A stretch of DNA of 64,000 nt from Hofstenia miamia (taxonomy: Eukaryota > Xenacoelomorpha > Acoela > Hofsteniidae), in contig CABFPE010000348.1 in assembly GCA_900660155.1 (NCBI GenBank), positions 68,307 through 132,306 on the forward strand. The letters run 5' to 3'. The notes beneath the pieces are model-generated. The model had not been told where the DNA came from, made no database searches, and saw nothing but the letters and a program-made list of their open reading frames with translations. The position numbers were made by a program, and so were the translations under genes. This document shows, one piece after another, positions 54,399 through 64,000 of this stretch; within the stretch, counting starts at the first letter, position 1, and each line of letters opens with the position of its first letter.

Positions 54399-55502
54399 TC
54401 ATTTGACAAAATAATTCTTTATTTTAGCATCATAGTTCATTTTGTGGTGTCTTTTTATCATTTGCTTTGCATTTTCATAATTAGGGTTACTTGTGTGGGA
54501 TTTTGAGAGTTCAAATAAGTAGTTCTTATTAATTACTTTTTGCCTGATCACATTGGTATCATGTGGTTGATCAAAAGTAGATTTTGAATTTATATTAATT
54601 ACTTTGCACTTGATTGGAGCAACTTTGTTTAATGCTTGAGTAATTTCCCAGATAATGGTTCTCATCATGTGGTTGCCCTTCAAAAATGTGTAAACATAAT
54701 TAAATGAAATGTTTTTTAAGAGTTTTACAAAAGTTTTTTCATCAAAGTTATTAAAATCTCTGGAAAATTTCTTTTTTTGTTTTAACATCATATTTGAAGT
54801 ATTGTATGTAAAGATAAAGATTGTGATCACTAAATGATTTGAAAATGAAATTTAAGTGAGTTATTAGGTTATATGAAAGAAATAATCTATCAAATTTAAA
54901 TGTCAAGTTGGAATGGACTTGTTAATTATTTTAAAAACAAAAATGTCACAAATGCTATCCAATTTGAGGGATTCATTAAGATTTAAGTAGTTAGCATTGA
55001 AATCCCCTAAAATATTTATGTATTTCTATTCCAGAATTGCATTTTCAATTTCTGTAAGCTTACAATCACAAAAGGGGGAAATTTAGTTTTTATTTGGATT
55101 TTAGCAAACATTTAGTAGTTTGATTTCTGACAAAATAATTTCAAATTGAACTCAATCCAAAGGGAATCAAAAATTGCACTTTTAAATTCAAGATCACTTC
55201 TGCATTTCAATTTCATTGATTTTGGAATAATTATTTTTGTAATGAATTTCAAACAAACTAGGGTTTGGATTATATAATTCATATATATTGTCATAGTCTT
55301 TTAGCCAGGTTTCAGTAACTAAGTAAATTGCATTATTAACAATTTTACTATAGATATTTAAAAATTCTGGGTGATTTGCCCAAAGACTTCTAGCATTTAT
55401 GTAAAAGAATTTGAAATTGTTTTTGTAGTTAGCCATAGCAATAACAATAACAACAACAACAACAACAACAACAAAAACAACAACAGCAGGCTTAATTCCC
55501 AT
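54399..55502 (-). pseudogene. LINE (CR1/Jockey-like) endonuclease and inter-domain fragment
   Basis: On the minus strand the N-terminal part reads NNFKFFYINARSLWANHPEF, then YLVTETWLKDYDNIYELY (55427-55194), the start of an APE-type endonuclease. ILGDFNANYLNL at about 54990 is its conserved GDFN motif. After frame changes, 54399-54830 reads KKFSRDFNNFDEKTFVKLL, WEITQALNKVAPIKC and SNPNYENAKQMIKRHHK, the region between endonuclease and RT. The RT is absent. Stops show that it is dead. The RT scrap at 25.5 kb may come from the same family. Confidence 0.7.
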
Positions 55503-56366
55503 ATTGAAGGGCTACATATAGATAAAAAGAAACAAGTTTATGAATACAAATATATCAATAAGATTTGGCAATTACTGCAGTTATATGAGATACAAAAACT
55601 ACATGCATTTCTCAGGTCAAATTCAGTCTCTGTCCATCATAATAAAAATGAATTCACTCAAAACTTAACAGAGTAAATAGATGAGTTAAAAATATTGATG
55701 GGTTGCTGAGAATTGATGTAATTAATAGACTGAACAACACAATTATAAAATCCTTCTTTGCATTTCCATTTAGAACAACATATCAAGATAAAGAGAGAGC
55801 ATAATATTTTCAACTTGATTATTAGTATACACTGNGCAGCAGCAAGATTCCCCCTATATTTGACGGGAGCGGCAGTGCAGCACTACCTGCTGTTAGACCT
55901 GGAAATGAANCCCAAAGACTTCTAGCATTTATGTAAAAGAATTTGAAATTGTTTTTGTAGTTAGCCATAGCAATAACAATAACAACAACAACAACAACAA
56001 CAACAAAAACAACAACAGCAGGCTTAATTCCCATATTGAAGGGCTACATATAGATAAAAAGAAACAAGTTTATGAATACAAATATATCAATAAGATTTGG
56101 CAATTACTGCAGTTATATGAGATACAAAAACTACATGCATTTCTCAGGTCAAATTCAGTCTCTGTCCATCATAATAAAAATGAATTCACTCAAAACTTAA
56201 CAGAGTAAATAGATGAGTTAAAAATATTGATGGGTTGCTGAGAATTGATGTAATTAATAGACTGAACAACACAATTATAAAATCCTTCTTTGCATTTCCA
56301 TTTAGAACAACATATCAAGATAAAGAGAGAGCATAATATTTTCAACTTGATTATTAGTATACACTG
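55379..56366. repeat. 456-bp exact duplication around two single-n joins
   Basis: CCCAAAGACTTCTAGCATTT at 55379 recurs at 55911 (offset 532). Both copies run to TATACACTG (55834 and 56366) without a difference that I could find, including an (AAC)n run at 55450-55486. Between them lie n (55835), a 74-bp unrelated fragment and n (55910). It is an assembly artefact in which an overlap was kept twice. Confidence 0.85.
55836..55909 (+). pseudogene. 74-bp scrap of retrotransposon gag between two n's
   Basis: The fragment is far richer in G+C than its surroundings. In plus frame 1 it encodes AAARFPLYLTGA, then QHYLLLDLEM. Element B Gag has AAARLPLYLTA and QHYLLLDAEM at the same place. It is thus the capsid-like core of a related but G+C-richer element, placed here by the scaffolder. 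Confidence 0.7.
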
Positions 56367-59300
56367 GACCTGGATTAGTTTCTACATTGCCTGAGAGTAA
56401 AATTGATAAATTGATAATCTTAGTTAGCTGAAAGATTATGAATTTATATATTTTAGTGCACCATAATTTGATGGATATTTTGTATTTTTTTTCAATTATT
56501 GTAGCTAAGTTTTAGGGATACAGATGTTAGAATATCTCATTGCCCTTAAAAAAACAATAAATGTAACTGAATAACACCATGTTTATTTTTGGAATGTATG
56601 TGGAGTCAGAAGAAGAAATCAACATGTTGATGAGGATGTGACTCATTGGAAATATGCACTACTTTTGCCATGCATTTTTTAAAATTATATTAATTATCTG
56701 CAATTTACATGTATAGTGACTATTTAGCTAATATATTGCATTCATATATATTAAATTGTCTCATATGTGCTAGAAATAAGACTTATTGACATGTATAAAA
56801 TCTGCATTCATATGAAACTTATGCTAAATTGGAAGTTATTAGTAATTAATTCTAAAATGTTTCTTCCTTTAGCTGCTGTTGTTCAAGTATATGGAGTGAA
56901 TACAGCATTAGTTCAAATTCAAATCAAAGAGTGGCTGAAGCATGCATATTCATGCCTACAACAAAAATAGTTATTTTTATTGAGAATGTTAATAATTACC
57001 AAATTTTTGCTTATTTTCTAAGTAGACTTTAATAAAATTATTCATAAATTGCAAACTTATAATGCATAGGGCAACAGTTTAAACATTGAATGTCATGATT
57101 TATTTATTTTCAAGTTATTGCAATCAATTACTAATAACTTTGTTTAGAATTAACATTTGATTATAACTGTTTTGAAGTTATCTATTCTCTAATTTCTATA
57201 AGAAAGATAGAATTTTGCTCTTGTTAGCTCAAAAATGTTTAGATACATAAAAATCACATATCTTGATTCAATTCAAAACTTTTCAGTGGAAGATTATAAA
57301 AGGTATGTAGCATAATTTTGATTCTGTAACAATTTCAAATAAACTGTTGTCTCATTTACAAAATCTGATAATTACATGTCTTATATAATTTTATTTATAG
57401 ATTAAGCTTACTTTTTGAAGGAATCCTTGGTAGTACTGCAATTGTATAGAATTTTATGAATATGCTCAATCATTCATGGGTTAATTTGCTAGTGTTTATT
57501 TTTATTGAAGATCAGGTGTTTAATTGCACAATATATCCAAATTTTTAGTAAATTTAAGAAAATTAAGATTAAATCTTCCACATTATGAATTCAACAATTA
57601 CATTGCTATTTGCACTTTGATATCCCCACTATGATTTACAAAAAATAAGCTCTTTTTGAATTTAATTTTTTAACTAAAGGATATTTGTGATCTACCATAT
57701 ACACAGAATTATAAAGTGGTTTGTAACTCCTATCAATTGAGAGTTATATAGCATGAAAAGAGTTTTTAAATAAATAAGTCCTAAGTAGGAAATATGTTTT
57801 AATTCAAATAATTTCCAAAATTCAAGGAATTAAACAATTATATAAATGTATACATATTTTTCTAATATAATTATACCATATTGTATTATTTATTTAATAA
57901 ATTATATCAATTTCTACAATATTTCATATTTCATTATATAAAAAATAGAAATATTAATAATCATAATTGAATTATTACATGCAGTGCCAAGAAACTAAAT
58001 AAAATTATTTCCTCAATTTTTAAAACACTTGATGTAATATTACTTGGCTTTGAAATACAGATCATTCATTGTAAATATACAAAATACCCAAGAAACTGAT
58101 ACCAACAAAATCTTTAAAGTTCCAATAATTCTCTTGATTATATTTTAAAACTCTTGAAACAATCATTTTCTTTAAAATTACTAAAAAATACATTAAATTA
58201 TTTGATGGGTTTTCAAGACACTGATCTGTTTTATAGTTACTTAAAGATACTTTAAAGTGTAATATTTCCCTCAAAACTTTTAATTTTTTAAAGTTGCTTA
58301 AGGATTTTTTAAGGTTTCTAAAAATCTATAATTCTCTTTAGCTGCTTAATATGTTTGTAATTTCATCAAATTGCAATGAATAAGTTTAATGAAACTGCTT
58401 TTTTGGATTTATAACTGATGTCTTAAACTGTATTGACGCAATAATGTACAAATATCAATAATTATATTATCAAGCAAAAATATAATTATATATATTTTGC
58501 AGGCTATATGATTTCCCAACAAATAGCATATGTAAGCACAGATATATTGTAACAAAATAAAGTGGCAAAACTCAAAGTAGTATAACAGGGGCATTGTTAT
58601 TGATACTTTTCAGTGTACTTATAGATAATATTTTGCCCTGGGCCCCACGTAGCCTAAGTCCAGCCCTGTAAAAATGCATATGTCTACATATGACAGAGTC
58701 AATCCTAGCTGAATTTTTGGAATTTATTAGATGACATCATTAGAAAAATAGCAAAGCTTAATGTATTTAAGAGAAAGCTTAAACTATTTCTGTTAGAAAA
58801 ACAAAGACTATAAGGAACAAGTAAATTCTTACATAACTCTCTTTTGTTTTTATTTGACATATATTTTGTGGAAATAAATTTTTAGAGGGTCCTAGATTAT
58901 CTAGGGAAATAAAGTTTCCTTCAACCTTATTATTTAATATATTTTTTTAAATATTGCACAAATTCTAATTAAGGATTAATTATATGCACTAGAATAATAC
59001 AAATTATACAATATTATTTACTATTTACAAATTGATTAAAGAAAAATATTTTAAAATTTTTCTTGAACTTAACAATAATGCTATCAGATTTTTTAGTTCA
59101 TCTGCAACATGTTAAGTTCTTTTGCTGCAGCAACAGCAATCACAGCTTCACTGATTTCCTCCTTAAATTAAATGCCCTCAGTAAAACATATTCACAAAGT
59201 CTAGTTGTCATTTTGTAATGCATTTCTTTTTTTAAATACTGTTTTAATATCTTGGTGCTCTGTCACTGATACATTTCCAAGTAAAAGACAAAGTTTGCAC

Positions 59301-62300
59301 TTAATTGTGGCATCCCCTTGTGGTAATTTTAATCAATGAAATGGATCTCTGCTTTTCAATTTAAATATTTGTATTACCTATTACTGATAGGAGAGCCCTT
59401 GTGTTCTTCAAGCTTTTGATTAGAGGCTTAGCAGTCTGCTTCTTATGCTTTTCAAATTTGTTGCTGAGCAGTAAATAAGAAGTCCATCAGAATGTTCCAA
59501 TAAATTTAAGATTCTTCCCTAATTCATTTCATTAATGTGTGGTTTACTCTGATGCAAAAGTTTCTGTGAATTACTTGCATAGAAGTGCTTAGCTATAGTA
59601 AAAAAGGAGACCTAACTGATCCTGAAGTGCTTAGGTTAAAACAAAGTTGATTGAGCTGATCTTTGGAATAAAGAAACTGCAAGATTGAACTTTAGATTTA
59701 ACTAATATAATCAAATGTATAGAATTCATGGAATTTGAACGTCAATAACTGTGATGTAGACGTGTGGTCTGTACAGTTTAACATGGCAGCTTATAGCAAA
59801 TTTGCTGCAAAGTACAAGTTTAAATTTGCATCACTAAGTTTTGTAAGCAATATAAAAAGCATAGTAATTTAATGGTAAAACTTAATGCAAAACATGTATA
59901 TGTATAGCAGAAGCTTTGAATCAACCTGCAAATAAATAAGGTAAAAAGCAAAAGAAACTTCAATTGTTGAAATAAAAATCAATTTAAATGTTGTTGTGTA
60001 GGGTGTAAAAATACAGGGCCACAAAATTTACACTTTCTTCTTTGATACAAAATAATCTAAATGGTTCATTATATTTTTTATATTCAAGTTTGTAAACAAA
60101 CTATATGTATTTAAAGCAATATATTTATTTATGCTATGTAAAATATGGAAGTAAAATCAAATTAGCTAGGTTATTAATATGAATGCGATCCTAAAATATT
60201 CCTTGAAGAATAACAGGTTTGAAATATCCAATGTCTGAGTCCACCACACCATAGAGGACTTTCTTTTTTCCCATTTTTGCGAGCCTTAATGGGTGTTGGT
60301 GGTCTACTTAATTAAAAAAACCCAGCTAATATTAACTATTACTCACTTCGGATTTGAATATATTGATTATCAGGAAATTGATATGGAAATAATTTTAATC
60401 TTTTTTTAATTGGATTATTTAAGGAAAACTTATAATATTTTTTGTTACACCCACAAATGAATACACTAATGCCTTTATGACACAAATCTTCAACATTACG
60501 TTCATGTACATTCACCAATAGATGTTTCAATATCTCCAAAAACAGTGATTCCTTTAAAATGACATACAATGCTTAAACCTATTTTAACTAATGTTGCTTT
60601 TAAGTAACAAAGCAATTTGTCTGTATTTTGTACAATTTTATGCAAATCTGTTAAGAAATACAAAAATCCTTTTGCATTCATTGGGTTAAGCCCGCTTACG
60701 CAATGATGAAGATTTATGCTGTAATTTATTCATGTGTTTGAAGTACTGCAAATGACATTTTTTCAATGAGAAATCTGATTTTTGTAAAAAAAATTACATT
60801 CTTTCCAAAACTAGTTCTCACTATAACGACCTGGTCTAATGTCATTAGGAACTTGTTGTCTAAAAAAAACTGTGTAGACCCTACCCGGCTAAAGATGACC
60901 CCCACTTGATCCTGCCCATCTAACACTTACCCACGACCTGATCCAATCAAAGAAAAGAGACTAGTATAATACGCAAAAAATATTGTAACATAAAAGTGTA
61001 AATTAAAATATTTTATTCACAAATGGCGAACTTGTCTACCTTGAACAGGATTTTGGAATTTAAAGTTTTTCTTTGATTTCAACATATTCAAATCCAACAA
61101 TTAAAAATCCCATAATAGAATCCTGTGATAAATACTAACGCTCCTATTCTCCTTAAGAAAAATTTCTTGCCATTTTCATGTAAGCCTCTTGTTTACATTT
61201 AGATTTAATTGCTGCAAAAGGCTAAAGGCCTCAACACTCTTCAAAATGATTTAAACGAAATTATGAATATCTTATTTAATTCTATAAAATGCTACATCAA
61301 ATGTGCTGTATTGATATTTATTCATATCTTTTTCTTTGCCTACTACTTCTCTTTAAAGAAACAATTAGAACATTTTATTTATGTAAAATCTACGCCTGCA
61401 ATCGCCTATAAATTTGTATTTTAACAGGTTTAACAAAATGGCCAATAATAATTGTAAGAGATACAAAGGTAATTCTTGTGTAGAAAGGTAGCAGAAATAA
61501 AACTATTTTTAATTATCCATTTCAAGAAATTATGCAAATAAATGTAGTATCCCTCTAGTGACGATTATGTAAAAGCATGAGACAAAATGCAAGTAATTGT
61601 AGTATCTCTTTAGTGATGATTATCAAATAGCATAATAGCATGATTTGAAGCACAATATATTTTTACAACTGCGTATTTGCTTACTTTGACGAATTATTTA
61701 TATTATATTTAAAAGGATTTTCCTATTTTTAGATTACAATTGCAAAATTATTTATTGATTTCATTATTTATAAGGTGAAATATGGGAATTATTTGAAAAA
61801 ATATGTCTAAAGTTGCTAGTATAATATAAATCATAATTCTATTTCAAATTTTTTTAATAGACAATCCATACTTAGCGACAATAATACGCTACATTAATTT
61901 GAAAATTTTGTATAAAATGCAGACACACACACATTTTAATATTACATATATTTATTATATTTGTAAATAGCTTTTTGTAGTTTATAGTTTTTTGTATTAG
62001 TTTATTGTAGCAATAAATTGCTTTTGAATCGTTTGTAATTAGTGTCATTATGTTGTTATGATTTGCATAATGTAATTAGAGTCTTTTGCTACTACAACCA
62101 CTACAATAAAAAAATACAAAAATATTTATAATCTTTAAAGATTTACATGTTCGACTTCTAAAATTTTTTCTTAAATATACTATCCGTTACTCTACCTGAC
62201 CAGTCTAAGAGTGACCCGCAACCTGCTCCTAGACCTTGTGGTGTTTTCAGATTATAAATGTATTCATTATTTGGGGAAACCATCACAGATGTTGACAAAA

Positions 62301-62316
62301 CACAGTAGAATTAGGG
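56367..62316. other. Long AT-rich stretch without recognisable genes
   Basis: I find no gene, tRNA or rRNA in nearly 6 kb. Reading frames are short and have random composition. At 58631-58668 the text TTTTGCCCTGGGCCCC, then TAAGTCCAGCCCTG, looks like one end of an hAT-type element (CAGGGCTGGACTTA reversed), with no partner found. At about 60860-60935 and 62185-62230 similar words (CTACCCGGCTAAAGATGACC and CTACCTGACCAGTC, then GAGTGACC) hint at an old dispersed repeat. Confidence 0.4.
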
Positions 62317-62320
62317 TTAA

Positions 62321-63200
62321 CCCTTTTGTGACCCTTTTTGGCAGGTTCCGGAGATGGGGAAGCATCTTTTGAAGGCCTACCCCGCTTCGCCGGTGTGTAA
62401 TGAGCTAAAGCAATACCTTAAATAATTGCCAACCTAAATGTCTTCAATGAATACTTATATTTTTCGTTTAGCGACTTTGCATCTCTTCTTGACAATAACC
62501 ATCATTTACTATACAGAGATCCAATATATAAGAGAACATTTTTTGGATTTGTACTTCACATACAGGCGTAAATTTCCAGCTCTTTTTCTTTTGTAGGGAA
62601 TCATTATTTCATTCACAGAATACATTCCTTCATGTTCAATGGTGATGCATTTGTTGCGGACTGACTCACGCAGTGGTCTGATTTTGTGAAGTCTGTCATT
62701 ATTCTACAATAATTGTTCCAATAATCTCGATATGATGGAAGATTGATAACACCCATTACTAACAGCATTGATGAAAATGATTCAATTTCACTTGAGTTTG
62801 TATCAATCGATTATTACAAGCTTGTACAGAGAGTAAATTAGTTTGCTGCACAATTTCTTAAAATAATTCATCAGAAGAAAATTGATAAAAATAGGTTAAA
62901 GGCGTTTTGACTTAAGGAGGTTGAGTAAAATTGATGTCCTTGTTGCCAATAGATTAATCTAACTCCCTTTTGTCCATTTATACTCATTCATCTATTTCTT
63001 TTTACCTCTTCCTGAAAATGTTCTGGGGAATATCTGCATCATCTTCAACATCACCATTATCCTCTTCTTCTGAAGGAACTGAGTTACAGTCACTATCTGT
63101 ATCAGGTTGATTATCATTATGGCTAGGAAGATAATCTGAATCTGATACTTCAGTATCAGAGATATTGTAATATCGCTACCCAGGTGAAACTAACACTTCA
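62321..63200 (-). pseudogene. Second piggyBac-type transposase relic
   Basis: Minus-strand text near 63175-63020 is acidic (NISDTEVSDSDYLPSHNDN, then SVPSEEEDNGDVEDDADIPQ), as at piggyBac N-termini. At 62700-62545 it reads HKIRPLRESVRNKC, then HEGMYSVNEIMIPYKRKRA and LRLYVKYKSKK, matching the first catalytic region of the family (IDEQMVPFKGR in the copy at 38.3 kb; here Asp is Asn in VNEIM). Close to the left end is YTPAKRGRPSKDASP. Most of the core is deleted. TTAA (62317-62320) followed by CCCTTTTGTGACCC may be its terminus. The relic is clearly different from the element at 36.8 kb. Confidence 0.65.
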
Positions 63201-63344
63201 TAACTAGATAATCTACTTAGATAATCAATCCAGGGATCAGCGCCAGCTATCACGGGGTAAGTATTATCTAAACTTCCTCTTCTTTTCTTTAATTGTGTAT
63301 TCTACACTGCATTGACAGATGTTCCAATAACAATTATAAAGTAG

Positions 63345-64000
63345 TATTATTTAGATACTCCATCGGTGGAAGAGGATTGAAATCTCTGGGCGCACTTGCC
63401 CGACGCCAAGTTGCTGAGATCATAACAGGCTCGCCAGAACTATCCACAACTCCATCCTTTTCCTTAGTTAAAGATCCGATCCATTGTTAGTCCAACTCAG
63501 CTCAGTCTCATGAAACTATGTTTGTTATGTGTGCCTTAATGAGTGAAATAAACTATGAACACAAATCGACTTAATGCTCAAGCTCAATTCGTATATTGTC
63601 AGTAGTTGGCAATGACAGACACTAGCTGCTATTATGTAAGAACTTTAAATATCATATAGAGCAGCTTCCTACATATAATAAATTACGACACAAACAATTA
63701 ACTATAAACTACTGACAAATTAAAAATAAGACACAACGCTAGCTACTAAAAAACTATGTACAAACGCTAGCTACAAACTACTATTAAAATAACTATAAAA
63801 TCGGTCACATTATCGGTCACATTATTCGTCAGAATTTAGATCTAAAACTCGGTTAAGATAAATAATGATATTTACTTACGATGGCAAAACGCCTTTATTG
63901 TATTTATTACTATATGCCAAGGAATGAATTGAGTGCAAGCCAAACGGGTGAAAAATCCCTACACCTATCCATAACTTAGCAGTAATACAACAATCGAGCG
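63345..64000 (-). repeat. LTR related to the A/B family, running off the window
   Basis: The order of landmarks follows the A/B LTRs with strong divergence: GTTATGTGTGCCTTAATG, CTAGCTGCTATTATGTAAG, AGCAGCTTCCTACATATAAT, and at the end AATCCCTACACCTATCC (ACCCCTATACCTAACC in the others). It also has internal repeats: ACGCTAGCTAC occurs twice near 63735-63770 and ATCGGTCACATT twice at 63812-63832. Its outer ends are not defined here. Confidence 0.55.

Noticed and set aside
59130..59400. A zinc-finger-like minus-strand stretch with C-x2-C and a following His
   Set aside because: It is short, closed by stops and not accompanied by any recognisable transposase or domain text. Chance is likely in AT-rich DNA.

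Overview
This is an AT-rich metazoan genomic window (by eye about 30% G+C). It holds one convincing host gene, a probable fragment of a second, and a dense mixture of decayed transposable elements. Split genes with GT-AG boundaries, THAP/P-element, piggyBac, hAT-type and Polinton-type elements, CR1/Jockey-like LINE fragments and Ty3/gypsy retrotransposons point to an invertebrate animal. The species cannot be named from the sequence. It is a draft scaffold: there is a 1000-N gap, a 25-N gap and many single-n joins, several of them flanked by duplicated sequence.

Layout. 1-8341: two decayed plus-strand Ty3/gypsy elements in tandem, apparently sharing one LTR (3217-4011). 9005-15264: a minus-strand Ty3/gypsy element (A) with most of its integrase deleted and its protease/zinc-knuckle block multiplied at contig joins. 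15.3-16.8 kb: exon-like segments of an unidentified minus-strand gene. 17-27 kb: mostly noncoding, with an artefactual 883-bp duplication, an hAT-type MITE, a piggyBac-type MITE carrying a nested MITE, foldbacks and a LINE reverse-transcriptase scrap. 27212-30843: an F-box/leucine-rich-repeat gene.

The F-box gene is the most interesting locus. Its F-box exon is split by an element with about 157-bp inverted repeats beginning 5'-AG and a perfect 6-bp target duplication (CTGGTA). These are the marks of a Polinton/Maverick. The element still carries the C-terminus of what looks like a double-jelly-roll major capsid protein, next to the 1000-N gap. Removing the element and one target copy restores one uninterrupted 485-codon frame. 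The insertion junction also creates a perfect GTAAGT splice donor, and the far end supplies a pyrimidine tract and an AG that would splice in frame, so the element may behave as an intron.

32.8-49.8 kb: a nearly complete minus-strand Ty3/gypsy element (B) with LTRs of about 1 kb, primer binding site, coiled-coil gag, CCHC knuckle, DTGA protease, YIDD reverse transcriptase, RNase H and integrase, plus a long third ORF of unknown function. A piggyBac element (36813 to about 39.5 kb) is nested in the third ORF, and an internally deleted P/THAP element (44461-46946) is nested in gag. 50.4-54.2 kb: further LTRs of the same family and a third-ORF relic. 54.4-56.4 kb: a LINE endonuclease fragment, duplicated at a join. 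56.4-62.3 kb: AT-rich sequence without recognisable genes. 62.3-63.2 kb: a second piggyBac relic. 63.3 kb to the end: a related LTR running off the window.

All retroelement genes carry stops or frameshifts, so none looks autonomous. The F-box gene could still be active if the inserted element is spliced out or is heterozygous.
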